DNA from: Polytrichum commune
Taxonomy: Eukaryota; Streptophyta; Polytrichopsida; Polytrichales; Polytrichaceae
Direction: 5' to 3'
Length of the DNA stretch: 64,000 bases
Assembly (NCBI GenBank): GCA_950295325.1
Contig: OX485804.1
Coordinates: forward strand, 26,412,001 to 26,476,000
Below are positions 21,199-32,814 of this stretch, in pieces. Under the pieces are notes generated by a model. The model did no database searches. It saw only the letters and a list, made by a program, of their open reading frames with translations, and was not told the origin of the DNA. Numbering within the stretch: position 1 is the stretch's first letter; each line of letters begins with the position of its first letter. The position numbers and the translations under genes were made by a program.

Positions 21199-23706
21199 TC
21201 AGACAACACTAATCGCATTGACTCCTTGTTGCAAGCTGTTTGTATCAAAAGAAGTGCTCACGTGAAAGGCTGATGAGTGCCTGGACGGCTGATCAAGCAG
21301 CTTCAGAGTTAGTTGTGAAGGCTCCGGGGGTGATAATCCTAAACTCAACTGTGCAATATCCTTCATGTCCTCCTCTCCCTCTGTCTTCACTACTGAGGGA
21401 GCAGCAATAGCAACTTTAGCTGTAGGTCTCACAACATTGGACGTTTGTGGAGATAAGCTGACAGGCATGTTAAATCCTGTGTGTGTAACTCCTGGCCATG
21501 AATTGAATGAATAAGGAACTTGTGAAGCTCCTAACGAACCCCCAAGTGATAAAGAGGGTCCTGAAGGAGCAGGAACAGGGATGGGGATTGATTTCCGTGA
21601 TCCGCTTCTTGACAGGCTCTCCCTGTTACAACCCAGACCGGCAACTTCAGTGACTTGATCAGGTGTGCCTGGCCCAGCATTCCCAACGGACATCAATGGT
21701 AAGGCCATTGGGGGAGACATCTGTGAAGGCACAGAAAATGGTCTCCCAGGCAATCCATAACCCTGCAGTTGTGAGGTTTCATAAAACATTGGGTACATTC
21801 GTCCCAAACTTAATTGATGGATAGGTGTGGTGGCCAATTCTGGAACTGAAGGAGAAACTGAATCTTCTGCGATGGAGCTGACACCCTGAAATAAAATGCC
21901 AAAAATAAGGTTAATGTCCACAGTAGTATCGATGGAAACACAAATAGATTTTTTTCTTGAAGCTGTCATAAGGTGACATGATATACAACCCATCTGTGAC
22001 ATGCACTAGCCTCCATTTCGCAAAAACCCACTACTACAGTGACCCAACATTACCAACTGATGTATATTATTACAGCAACATGCAGAACCTACAAAACGGT
22101 TTGTCATCAAGCAAATAATCACAACCTTCATATCTCCATCAAGTGAAATCCATTACAACTAACAGCATCACATAAACCCCTAAAAGTCTTCAGACAACAG
22201 GGTAGTGGAATTTACCGATTCAGAGACGATGTCAAACAAGCTGGACCGTCTCTTCCTCTTGTTCATGTTACTTTGTCTGATGAAATACTTTTGAGCATGA
22301 CTAGCCACCTGTGTTGGTGTCCTTGTTTGCACAAAATTCCTTGAAATACCTCTCCAATCACCTTTCCCAAGTTTCTGCAATCCAATTAAGAACAAGCGGT
22401 GTTCATCTTCGGTCCATGGCACACCTGCACCAGCCCAAACCAGGAATATCAGATTCTCCACATTCTCTACATAAAACAACAAAGATAGCCAGCGCATACT
22501 AGCACACAATATTCCTCTATACAAAAAAAAGCATGACCCTGACAAGATAGCACTTTCTTATTAAGATGTACATCAATGCAAGATTTTTAGTGTAGGTTCT
22601 TGTAAAATGCGCGCAAAAAGACAGCTCTCATCAGTTTCAGAAACCCTTCTCACGAGAACTTACAGGAACTTGAACTCTATCCAATTCACATTTGGCTGCT
22701 GTGAGCATACTAACTGGACAGATCTTCTATGGAAAACGGAAATACAGTACATAAATACTTATCCTCGTCCTTCATCTCCAAAACTGAGATCTTCGAAGGT
22801 CAAAGATATGATAATTCTACTGAAATACAAAGCCAAAATAAGACACATAATCACACTTTAGCTTACCAACAAAACTAAGACTGACATGGAAGTCGAAGTC
22901 GAAGTCGTCTTATCTAACGAAGCTTCTTATTCTTACCACCTAGAATGAAGAACATAATCTGAAACATGTACCAGAAAAACCTTCTAGAAGCGTGATACAC
23001 TTCGTTGCCACCAGATTGGCTGGTTTCTAGGAGATTCTACTCGATACCTTACATCAACCTTCCGCTTGTGAAGGCAGAAGGTAAACACTACTACATTGAT
23101 TCCTTCCCGAAAAGGTAGATTGTGAACCGTGCAGGCGAACCTTCATTTTCATGAATTTCCAGCCATGCTAATGATGTTAATTTGGACTTTAATGTGGTGA
23201 AAAGTTCAATTGACGAACTCATCAAGTATAATCGAAGCCAATTCCAAGAGATGATGATGACGCCATAAAATTTGTAGAAGATACTTGTCGTGCAAATTTA
23301 TTCAAACCAGTAGTAATTGGTACGAGCTTAAGTACAAGAGCCTGAAGAAAGTGAAATAATAATAGTAATAATAATAATAATAATAATATTGATGATAATA
23401 ATAATAGTACGGGCATCCATCCACATACATACCTTTCTTCCGTTCACGTGCATTGTTGGAGGTCTGGACCATTCCATCGGAAACATAGCCATCGGGGGCA
23501 GCTCCGGATTCCGAATGCTCGGGGGGTGATAAGGGAGAGTTATGTGCGCTGGCATAGTGGCTCAGATTGTTCATGCTTACACTCTTCCGCATGTTCATGC
23601 TACTTACGCCATCTGTGAGGCGCACACCAAACAGCCGCACTCCTCGATCAGGACACGTTCGGCTGTTGTGGCCATTATGGCCACAGTGCGAGCACTTCCG
23701 CGTCAT
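21199..23706 (-). CDS. MYBS3-like: CCHC zinc-finger, SHAQKYF-type MYB transcription factor (MYBS3/KUA1-like)
   Basis: Three exons on the minus strand: 23706-23433, 22424-22216 and 21885-21199, with introns of 1008 and 330 bp (GTATGT..GCAG; GTAAAT..TCAG), phases 1 and 0. The joined frame is 389 codons plus TGA. The ATG at 23706 gives the family's usual start [18 protein letters not shown], a CX2CX4HX4C knuckle (C5, C8, H13, C18), then the RLFGV repression motif (24-28). A single MYB repeat begins at PWTEDEH (94-100) and ends in SHAQKYF (133-139), with a basic KRKRR after it. The C-terminus has two LxLxL EAR-type motifs (LSLGL 341-345, LTLKL about 353-357). Known relatives are nuclear repressors that bind TATCCA/I-box elements in sugar, light and growth control. 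The frame is intact and it looks functional. Confidence 0.93.
22217..22423 (-). other. MYB DNA-binding domain exon
   Basis: Exon 2 (residues 92-161) encodes almost the whole MYB repeat: [37 protein letters not shown], then ASHAQKYF. The third helix with SHAQKYF contacts DNA in this class. The two conserved tryptophans visible are in PWTEDE and GDWRGI; the third position is occupied by a non-tryptophan residue, as usual for this class. Confidence 0.85.
23357..23408. repeat. (TAA)n microsatellite in MYB intron 1
   Basis: A run of TAA/AATAAT units lies within the first intron, about 25-75 bp from the exon 1 splice donor. The reverse-strand frame running through it reads poly-Tyr and poly-Ile and is not coding. 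Confidence 0.85.
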
Positions 23707-24960
23707 CTCGTTATGCTCCAGGGCTGCCAGCTTGATAACCTGCTCGGCTGGTTGGGGTAATATGAATAAAATTCAAAGCAGCTTAGCGGGCAGGCTGAAG
23801 ATCCGCCTACACACAAGCCTCAATTCTGCGCCAACACCTGGAAGTTCCAGAAACAGATTTCTCTCCAACAAACTACTTCCCTCTCGCAGGCAGGTAACGA
23901 AGGAATACACAATCGAAATACAAGGAAAATAATGCCGGTATTCTTCAGAACGGAACCGTAGCAGGATTCAGTGGTAGATCGGAGGCCTTAGATCTACGGG
24001 TAGTAACAGGCTTCTATCGCATTGCACAAAAGACTCCAAGCAAGAGAGAGCACGAAATTTTCTGATGCCACTCGCCAACTTAGAAGAACTACAAGACCGC
24101 AAACTTTCCAACACAACAAAAAGGAGGAATGCTGGCACAACACTCTCCGGAAAGGGGAGAAAGACAGGCAAACAGCAGCCGGTGCAAGGAAATGTACCAA
24201 AGCCTGCAAAACTAACTCCGAGCGAGAAAAGATTCGTCCTAACTTCGAAACCTAGAGAAAGTCTGGAGAAGAGAGGCCCGAAAAAGAAACGGCTAACTTA
24301 AACGAGGTGCTCCACGTTTGCAAGGGCTACTTGTAAACTCAATAATAATAATAAGAATATCTTAAGCTGCTCCTCCCTTAGCACGACCACCACCACCCCC
24401 ACCACCACCACCGCTCCGAAGCCCGCGCACACCGTAGTAAATGGTTTATCTTTCCCTCGCCCCTGTCCCAAGACAGAAATTGGCCAAATTCATCAACAGG
24501 ACTTCCTTAACTCGCAGAAATCCCCTGCCCTCCCTTTCCGGGCTTAGTTCGCAAGTCCGTGTGCGGAGACAAAATTCCGGCGGCACTTCCCCTTGACGGC
24601 CTCACACGAGGCGAGGGGCGAGGCGAGCGCGGAGCAAATTGCGCACGGAAAAGGCGAGGAGCAGAATTCTTGTGCGCGATGCAGGTTCGGTGTCCCTAGG
24701 AGTCCACCACTCGGGAGATTGTGCGGCGCATACCGTCCTCCGCGAATTGAACGAGATGGAGAGGAGAGGAGAGAAAGAGAAAGAGAGGGGAGCAGGGAGG
24801 CACCAGCACTAAAAGGGAAAGGAAAGGAAAGAGCCGTGGCAGCAGAAGCTCCCCAGCTATGGCGGCCTCCCTCACAACACTGCACCCGCATCCACCGTCC
24901 ACCCCACTCATCCAATCCTCATCCATCCCCACCTACATGCCACCCAACATTCATCCCACC
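23707..24960 (-). promoter_or_regulatory. Putative 5' leader and promoter of the MYB gene
   Basis: Sequence upstream of the ATG is unlike the AT-rich surroundings. Between about 24560 and 24850 it is GC-rich with frequent CG, and 24755-24845 is a CT/GA-rich tract (pyrimidine-rich on the sense strand), a usual feature of plant 5' untranslated leaders near transcription starts. Open frames in both directions here (for example 24593-25207) follow base composition and have no domain. The exact start site and any leader intron cannot be fixed without transcripts. Confidence 0.45.
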
Positions 24961-25675
24961 TCCCCTTCCCCTCATCCACCATCCATCCGCCCCATCCGTG
25001 GTTCATCCGCCATGGGTGTACCAGGTGCGTCAAGGTGGGCCGTCATCCAAGCCAATGGATGAGAACATGGCACGACACCCCATTCCTAAGAGGGATGTGA
25101 CAACTTTGTTTGTGTGGGTGTTGATATTATTATTGATATTGCTTCGGCTGGGGATATTTTGGTGGCTCCTATTCCAGATCCTCCATGCTCCCTCTTTCTT
25201 TAGCTGAACATCCCTTTAAGTTAGAGAGATTTGGGCTTGGCACTAATAAGTTACAAGTACTCCTGGCCAAGTCCTCTATAAGTAAATCGATCAACCTCCG
25301 CTAATAATATATATAGCGTATTATACATAATAAGGAGGCTCGATGTGATCCAAGATCACACTTATCATCATCACCATGCAAATTTGTTGATTATTCCCAC
25401 CACTCCCGTTTTGCGTGTGTATTTGGGCACAGAGCAGATTCCGTGTGTTTCCCTTTCTTTGGCTTCCGGACACAGGCCTCACAAACAAATCTTTGCGTCC
25501 ATCAATTCCACTGTGCATATTCCCTACCTCACATGCTGCTTCCTACTATTGGGTCATGCGAGTATCTTATATAAACCTATGTATATTCCCAAGCGTCAAC
25601 CTCCTCCCCATGTATATATCAATCACCCAATCAAATGCACCTCAACAATTTTCTTTCAAATACGAATTCATGTGA
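24961..25675. other. Unassigned sequence between MYB promoter region and LINE copy 2
   Basis: Contains a simple (CCAT)-like low-complexity stretch (24900-25020). No gene or repeat boundary was resolved. Confidence 0.3.
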
Positions 25676-26430
25676 ATTTTGTTTCAAGCATTCATAGACA
25701 CCATCACGATCCAAGATGGTTGTTGCTTACCTGTAGACTTGCCATTGGTTTTGGACGATGGTCGACTATCCCTATCTTTAGGGATATTAGATTATGTCAT
25801 TTATGCTCCTGTAATGTGATGGAAAATGAGGTACATATTGTGTTGGAATGCCCCCCCCCCCTATATAAATGTATTAGAGATAAGTTTCCATCGTTATTTA
25901 AGAACGTAGTTCTAGGGATGTCTCAAATCTTTCTTTCAATTGGACCATTAAGTGAACATTAGCCTTTATCTCATGGAGGTTACTGCACTCCACCACTCCA
26001 GAGAACTAGCTACACTAAATATGATATTTAGTGTTTGATTAGATTTAGTGTTTTACCACCCTACTATGCTCAACACTAATTTTCAATTCTTTGATAATTA
26101 GTGTTAGACATAAATGCACCGCCGCCACCTTCATTGTTGCCACCTCTTTCCTAGAAACAGTCAATCGCCTTCCTTGTTGCCACCTCTTTCCTACTAAACA
26201 CTAAATTTGTGCATGTAATTTTCACATATTACCATAGATGATATTTAGTGTTTGAGTTTACATTTAATGTTACTTACTTTCATAGGGTTAGTGATATTTA
26301 GTGTAGGGTTCGTATTTAGTGTAGTTTGAAACCACCTTGATGTACTTTCAATCCCATTAGCCTTTTCGGTTTCTCGGACTTTGGAATCATTTTCTCTTTT
26401 TATTTCATTTCAACGCAATGACTAATATTT
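25676..26430 (+). mobile_element. LINE 3' fragment, copy 2, interrupted by a MITE
   Basis: Plus strand 25690-25960 encodes the C-terminal zinc-knuckle of a LINE ORF2: RLCHLCSCNVMENEVHIVLEC, a C-x2-C-x8-H-x4-C arrangement. It follows RLAIGFGRWSTIPIF, found again in copies 1 and 3. Its 3' untranslated part continues (AATTGGACCATTAAG, then CACTCCAGAGAACTAGC), is interrupted by a MITE at 26013-26321, and resumes with CTTGATGTACTTTCAATCCC to about 26430. Only the tail of the LINE is present. Confidence 0.75.
26013..26321. mobile_element. MITE family A, copy 1 (TA target)
   Basis: Termini read CACTAAATATGATATTTAGTG at the left and a degenerate counterpart ending ATTTAGTG at the right, with TA on both sides (26011-26012 and 26322-26323). 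The body matches 36075-36374 in inverted orientation, including AACACTAATTTTCAATTC and GTTAGACATAAATG. It lies inside LINE copy 2. A TA duplication points to the Tc1/mariner superfamily even though the end begins with CACTA. Confidence 0.75.
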
Positions 26431-26596
26431 CATAAGGTTCAAGTTGCACTTCGCAACTAGTCCCAAATTGGAACTTGTCCATTAGAAATTGGCCGAGATG
26501 GTTTTCGTATATTGCAATTTTCACAAATCTTGCACTAGGTATAAGCCACTACAAGAGGCGGACTAGAGGGGGGGGGTACTAGAAAACGTGGTCTTA
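26431..26596. other. Short unassigned stretch
   Basis: Holds a G tract at 26568-26576 and the left TTA target copy (26594-26596) of the next element. Confidence 0.4.
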
Positions 26597-26885
26597 GGGT
26601 GAGTTTCCATGTAGACCGCTCGCCCACCAAATTTTAGTGGGAATAAGGACAAATGTAGATGGATTTTGGTGGGGTGGTGTTCATATGCACCAACCAACTA
26701 TTGCTATTGCAAGTGTTTAGTGGCCGCATGGAAGCCTAGCGGCCCAAGGCCACAGCCCTCCACATTCTAGTGGGCTACCAAAATGTGGTTGCTTGCTTGC
26801 TTCTTCTTTTTATCTACATGAGAACACCTCCAACCCACTATTATCGAGAATCCAATGAGTGAGAGGCCTACATGGAAAGTCACCC
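26597..26885. mobile_element. Tourist-like MITE, family G copy 1
   Basis: A 289-bp element flanked by TTA at 26594-26596 and 26886-26888. Termini are inverted: GGGTGAGTTTCCATGTAG at the left and (reverse complement) GGGTGACTTTCCATGTAG at the right, 17 of 18 matching. The TTA target with G/C-rich ends is diagnostic of PIF/Harbinger (Tourist) elements. A second copy lies at 63203-63593. No coding capacity. Confidence 0.85.
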
Positions 26886-26888
26886 TTA

Positions 26889-28648
26889 GAACACACTTCC
26901 CATTTGACACAGGTGGTCATTAAGACGAGGACATGTTCACACATTGCACACCAAACGCACACACAAAGGGGTGCTAAATTGGGTAACATTATTTTAGAGG
27001 GGAGTAGTCTCATTATATATCCCACACGTTCACTCTATACGAGCTCATAAATTGTGGGTCCCTTTGATCTAAACTAATATCTCACAATACACAAGGCTTT
27101 ACATAGAAATAGTTGAAGCTAAGATTTTATTTGATCAAAGATTGTGAGGTATTGATATTTGATTCTCTTGTAGAGGAGTTAAAAGTGGGACCGCAATGGA
27201 CCCAAGTTATTCCAGCTCATGAGAGCTTTCCAAGACCCACCAGCAATACAATAGTAGTTGGGCTTGACACGTGAGTCTAGCTCCCACGCTAAACCCGGAT
27301 TTGTCTCATGGTGGGACCATGTAATAATAACATATGAACATGCTCTGACCCCATTTATGCATGTCCAATTTATAATTGTCATAAATCGGACTCAACACTT
27401 GTAAATGCAAGGCACTAAAGCATCCCCATTGAGTTTTTTTTTTTTTTTGGGGGGGGGGGAGAGGTCTATTCATAGGATAAGGGCAAGACTTACGACCATA
27501 ACCCTTGGGCAGCCTAAGAAAACCATTATGAATCCAACCAACAAACGGTTGCCCGTCATGCCCCTTCAACAAAATAAAATCTCCTGCAGTCTTGAAGGTT
27601 GTCTTGTCCACACAACACATATTGAGTGCACCTCAACTTCCTAAAGTGAAACTGTCAAAAAAATAAGTAATTCACTTGGAAGTTAAGGATATGGAAGAAA
27701 AAAAGAAAAAAAGAAAAAAGAAAACCTCGTTAGCAGTGAGGTGATAATTTGTAACTTACCATTTGAAAGGGCCTTTATCATTTTTCAAACACAAACTTAA
27801 GACAAATGTGCTAATTCTAGCTTAACTATTTCCTATTGTAAATGAATGTCTTCTCCTTTCAAAAGTAGATTCCTACAAGTATTCATACACATCCAAACTA
27901 ATTAAGCGTAATCAAACATAATTAAACCTACTTAGGCCTACTTAATCTTGGGAGGCTTAGTTTTAATTCAATGCCTACTTTGGTTTCAATTTTTGTGCAA
28001 CTTGTGTCAAAGTGATCGTAACAACACATACAATGGTATATATTGTGATACACCTTCTTTACCTCTTGTCGTTTGGGAAGTGTCAACTAGGTCTAGGCGT
28101 AAAGTGGTGCCCTACTCCGGTGGGTGAGACCATGAAAAGCAGGCTCATGATTAAGCCATAATGCACCCTCCGGGTTCTAAAGAGGTGTACGTGGCCAATC
28201 TCTCCCGCATATTGCATTATATGGAGAAAGGGAATACGAGCGTACCTCTCATGCAACCAACATAAAGACTTGAACCCTTACAAGTTTGTCACCTATTTGT
28301 CTCAAAATGACCTCAAGTAGACTAATCGGGGTCCTTTTAAACTACTTGCGGTGTCAAATTTACTTGGAAAAACAACTTCCAGGTTGCATACTATTTCATG
28401 GCTTTTATGTTGGATGAAAGAGAGGTACACTCGTATATGACTATTCTCTCTCTTTGCATCACATGTAAGGTGGCTATTAGTTTGGTAGTGGAGACTTGTG
28501 AAGGCTATGAAGGTGAGGGCCAACTTCAAACGTCTTGTCACATTAGTGCTATCACCTATAGGCCACCCAACTACGGTGGGAGTTTCTAGGTAAACTAAAC
28601 ACCTTATTTATCATGTGAAAATACGGAGGTTTGCATTATGGAAGTTGA
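26889..28648. other. Unassigned sequence
   Basis: Contains a T-then-G homopolymer junction (27434-27459) and AAAAAG-type microsatellite (27695-27725). The minus-strand frame at 27306-27620 includes FILLKGHDGQPFVGWIHNG, which reads protein-like but runs into the homopolymer; I do not recognise it. Confidence 0.3.
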
Positions 28649-29015
28649 TATTGCGGAGTTTAGGGTGTATCACGAAATTTGTCATTAATGCAAACCGCCA
28701 AAGAAGTTCACCCACACCCTCGCATTGCATCATGTGTCAATGTGTGGAGTGTCACCTTCTTATTCTTATTCTTCTTTGACTTCTTCTTCTTATGTTATTT
28801 GTTGAATGTCGGTGCATGCATATGCCACATCCCCCGGGAAGGCCAAGTGGAGTGGACCACATCACACCATAAAAAGTTGCACTTTGTGTTATTCCATAAT
28901 GTCACATGCTACACTAATTCTATAGCATCACACATTCATGTTAACAATACAAAACTCCGTAATATCACATGCACTTTGGTTGCCACAGGTGTGATACTAT
29001 GAAGTTTAGCGTGTA
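28649..29015 (+). repeat. Dispersed repeat E, copy 1
   Basis: About 345 bp matching 53097-53440 on the same strand, with blocks CAAACCGCCAAAGAAGT, GTGCATGCATATGCCACAT, GGCCAAGTGGAGTGGACCAC and TTGGTTGCCACAGGTGTGAT. Related GATATTGCGGAGTTTAGGGTG and GATACTATGAAGTTTAGCGTG phrases stand at the two ends as direct repeats. No coding sequence; class unknown. Confidence 0.7.
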
Positions 29016-29528
29016 TTGCATTGCATGCCCTAGTCTCAATGCACTACACATATGGGTTTTTTCCCTCAGGAGTTGCTTGCAACTAAAAGGGCATTTAAGA
29101 CAATCATAGAGATGACCCTATACATGCATAACAAGAAAAGAGTAGAACCGTGAGGCTCTATCCTTTCTTATGAAAGACTACAATTATAGCTGTCCACTTT
29201 GCTCATGCCAATTCATGGCTATTACTATACCTATAACCAAACCATTCTTGGATTTTGTGCCCCTTTTTCTTAAAATACGGGTCAAGGACCGAAGCTACTC
29301 ATTTATCACCCAAAAATTGAACATAAAGTGGTTGAGAAATTTGCTCTTGAAGCAGAGAAGTTGATGCATAGTCTTTGTCCTATAAACAAAGCCAATAAAA
29401 CCATTTGTGGCCACGATGTTTAACACAAAGTATCTCAAATTAGAGGAGAGTATATGTTTAAATAGTCACGTGATTACTATAAATGATGGGCATATCCTGA
29501 TGAGTTTGGCAAAATGATCTCTTGGATT
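29016..29528. other. Unassigned sequence
   Basis: No supported feature. Confidence 0.3.
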
Positions 29529-29531
29529 TTA

Positions 29532-30092
29532 GGGCCGCTTCACACTATGGCCGTCCAAGTTGAGAGGCTATGGGATTGAATGGCCAGACTTTGTTGAGAG
29601 TTCAAAGAAATGGGCTGAAAATAACCAATAAATATATAGGAATTGGAGCCTACAGCCGGGCATAATGTGAAGCCTGCAAAGGCCAAGCTCAAAGTCTAAA
29701 CCTTTGGCTATTAATTCCCACGGCCTCTCGACTTGGATGGCCATAGTGTGAAGCCTCCAAAGACCAAGCCCAAAGTCCAAAGGAAGAAGGAGCATCCCAC
29801 TTTATTCCCTACCCAAAACAATCCCTCCAATCTAACAACCAAAATATTATCAAATTTTTAATTTTTTTTAATGAAAAAAATTGACATCATGTCGACCATA
29901 ATGTGGGTTTCCATTATTGTCTGACCCAAACTTCCTTCGAGAGTTCGTCGCCTTGGTCAACAAGTATTGTTGTGTAGGCATTTTGGAGAGCGACGAGTGT
30001 GAAGGGTCGAGAGGCCAAATTCTTGGTTTCTTGCATTATGATTGGTGGAAATCGATGGCCTCTCGACCTTCAGCCATAGTGTGAAGCAGCTT
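29532..30092. mobile_element. Tourist-like non-autonomous element F
   Basis: 561 bp with TTA at 29529-29531 and 30093-30095. Ends are inverted: left GGGCCGCTTCACACTATGGC, right (reverse complement) AAGCTGCTTCACACTATGGC. The inner phrase GGCCATAGTGTGAAGCCTCC (about 29740) repeats the terminal motif in the middle, suggesting an internal rearrangement. No transposase. Confidence 0.65.
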
Positions 30093-30169
30093 TTAATTAA
30101 GTCAAGGGCTAGTTAGTTACAAGAGTGACTAATGCTCTTGTCTATTATCTTTCAACAAATAACTAAAGC

Positions 30170-30368
30170 CATGCCCACACTTACTAGTGGGCAGTGCCAA
30201 TGGACGGCTCCCACCGATAGGGCTTACTTTATCGTCATTTTTAGCCAACTACTAGATGTAATGTACTCAAATTATGAGCATTCATTGCCTAAAAGTGAAC
30301 GGAAAAGTAAGCCCTAGTGGTGGGAGCTGTCCAATGGCAATGCCCGCCAATATGTGAGGGCAAGGTAT
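30170..30368. mobile_element. MITE family C, copy 1
   Basis: Inverted arms of about 75 bp: left begins CATGCCCACACTTACTAGTG and right (reverse complement) TTGCCCTCACATATTGGCG; further in both read GGGCTTACTTT. Related copies lie at 32644-32814, 58456-58612 and inside the duplication at 35895-36966. The exact ends and target duplication are not resolved. Confidence 0.65.
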
Positions 30369-32643
30369 AAGAGATACTCCATATGACTTGATAATCGGCA
30401 TACTTATTTGTTCCATCCATGTAAGATTGATAACATATGGATATCTCATCCATGCTAAGGGCTAAGTCCGATATTATCCTAGGGCACACCAACAACATGG
30501 ACTATGCATTATTGTCAAATGAACGAGCACAAACTTTTGCCTCGAGTCACCTTTAGTACATGATTAAACGGCACCAATAAATTAGGGGGAACTGCATTGA
30601 TTCCTATGAATAATGTGGATCACATTGAGTTTTGAGCTTATTTCCACACCAAACACATTGGGGATAACATTATGAGTGCACACTATTAACCAACCCACAA
30701 TATTGAACATCGAAGGTCCATGTTGTAGGTTACATATTTTTTGATTGGACTTTAAAAAATGTGAAATCTATTGTAATCTAGGCAACAAATGTTTTTTTCT
30801 CCTTGAAGTGAACACATGCCAATAAAGGTGGTGGTCCACCCCAAGACCTACCTTTTAGAAATACCTCTAGTTGCTTCATGTTGATATATATCTTTTCAAA
30901 CCTCATTTGTCTTCCACAAATAGTTACTCCATCTTGTAGAGCTTCTCAAGCACTTTCCAAAGACAACAACATTGTTCTTAGTCATTTGGGTTCATTGTTC
31001 ATTCATACATCAGTTGATCTTCATGTCCAATTTTGACGTTTTCTCTCTCAAAACTTGCACTGAAAAGTTCAAGTTAGACCCTCTGGATTTACTTTCTCAG
31101 TAGTCTTCACTAGATAATGTGCCCCATAATAGAAGTGAAAGAATGACAACATAGCAATTGGTTGAAAATGCAAGTGAAACTAAAGTTGCACACTATTTTC
31201 TCACATGAGAGTGCATATTTGGGGCACACTATGGTATTGCCCATGGTAAGTGACACTATCCATGTGCCCATGCTATTGACAACGATCAATGTAGTTTACT
31301 AAGTGGACCAAATGAATAACATAACAAAACATCCAACATTTAGTAAAAAGGAAGGTCCACCTAAGGATGGCCATGAAACCTCCTTTGAAGGCGGTCTCCA
31401 TACTTACCCAAACACACATTGGAATAGACATGAGCGGACCTCTTGAAAAATAATATAGACACATGGTACATCCCTAGACCAACCCTCGACAATCATAGCA
31501 CCTTTCTTGCACAATTGTATATTCCGTCAACCATCACATGAATCACGTGTCGTTGCCATTAGTTCTTTGCACTAGGAGATAGATATGGGTATCCAAATCT
31601 ACAATTGTAGTCAATTGTGATACTTGACATCCACTTCCTAGTGGCAAAAACCAATGGCAATGCTACATGATCTTTGTAGCGAGTTGGAGCCTTACTTGTA
31701 GTGCTCGCAAGGTGACAATTCAAATTAGATATGACATGTAACAAGGTCTATGTGGGTTAGGTATTGGGCCCTTAGGTGACAATAGAATGTGGTAAGTATT
31801 GAGTACAATTATATCTACCACCGAGCTCGCCCAATACACTCAATAGAATGTGATGCATTGCTCAATATGTCAGTCTTTGGTGTCACATGAACAATAATCA
31901 AATTTAATAACAACACCATATATATTTAAATAGAATGTAGTATATTTAAATGTAAATTATCATGGTAGATGTGCTACATTGATATATCACCATTAGTGTG
32001 GATTGCTAAGTACAAATTTACACAATGTCAAGTGGGACACAATCATGCCAAACTCATAGATGATTTGTGTGGCTATTTCACAATACTTGCAATAAAATAT
32101 TGGCGTACAAGTTAATGTTGGCTCTTTATCATAACATTATACTCAATGAGAATACGATACTTAATGTAATACTAACTACACCAATGCCAATTTGGTAGTA
32201 TAGTGCCAAATCCTCATGTGCCTAGTTATATGTCATATTTAAACGATCATGTTTTGCATTTCCAAAATTGAAAAATTGATCATGAAATGCTACAATATGT
32301 GTAAAGGGACTTGAGGCCAAGTGCAATGTGGATTCAAATTTTACCTTGGTTAAATGTGAGCAATGATAAGGTTGATATTCGACATGTTTGTAATGCATGG
32401 TCACCATCCAACCCTCCGCATTTCATTCACACAAGTACCATACATAAATGAGCACCAACCACAATGTAAACTTAGTACGAAATCGGAATAATTTAAACTT
32501 ATTTGTTTGATTTGTAGGTGGATAAGTGGTTGGAGAAAGATGAGATGCGTTATCCTAATGAGCAAAAAGTTGATGAAATTGTCGATATCGTGAGGGTGAA
32601 ATATATAACTCATGTGGGAAAACTTTTCGAAATGAGAGAGATG
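30369..32643. other. Unassigned AT-rich sequence
   Basis: No gene, RNA or repeat boundary is supported. Short frames on both strands have no recognisable domain. Confidence 0.35.
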
Positions 32644-32814
32644 CCATGCCCACAGTTATTATTGGGGCACAACCAGTGGATGGCTCATACTAGCATGGAG
32701 CACTTTTTTGTCTAACTTTGTTACACCTGGTATTTGGCAAAAACTTAAAAAACAAAATGCCCCATGATAGTGGGAGCCTTCCACTGACTATGCCCATTAG
32801 TTAGTGTGGGCATG
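32644..32814. mobile_element. MITE family C, copy 2
   Basis: Left arm CATGCCCACAGTTATTATTG, right arm (reverse complement) CATGCCCACACTAACTAATG, followed by matching CAGTGGATGGCTC/CAGTGGAAGGCTC. About 170 bp, diverged, no coding capacity. Confidence 0.65.

Noticed and set aside
23302-23420. Poly-Tyr/Ile extension of MYB exon 1
   Set aside because: The frame runs into a (TAA)n microsatellite after a GT donor at 23432; splicing to 22424 restores the conserved GVPWTEDEH.
24593-25207. 204-codon plus-strand frame upstream of the MYB gene as a protein
   Set aside because: Low-complexity Pro/His/Arg content follows the GC-rich leader region; more likely the MYB promoter and 5' leader read backwards.
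26013-26321. CACTA (En/Spm) transposon because of the CACTA end
   Set aside because: Pre-insertion sites in this window indicate a TA, not a 3-bp, target duplication.
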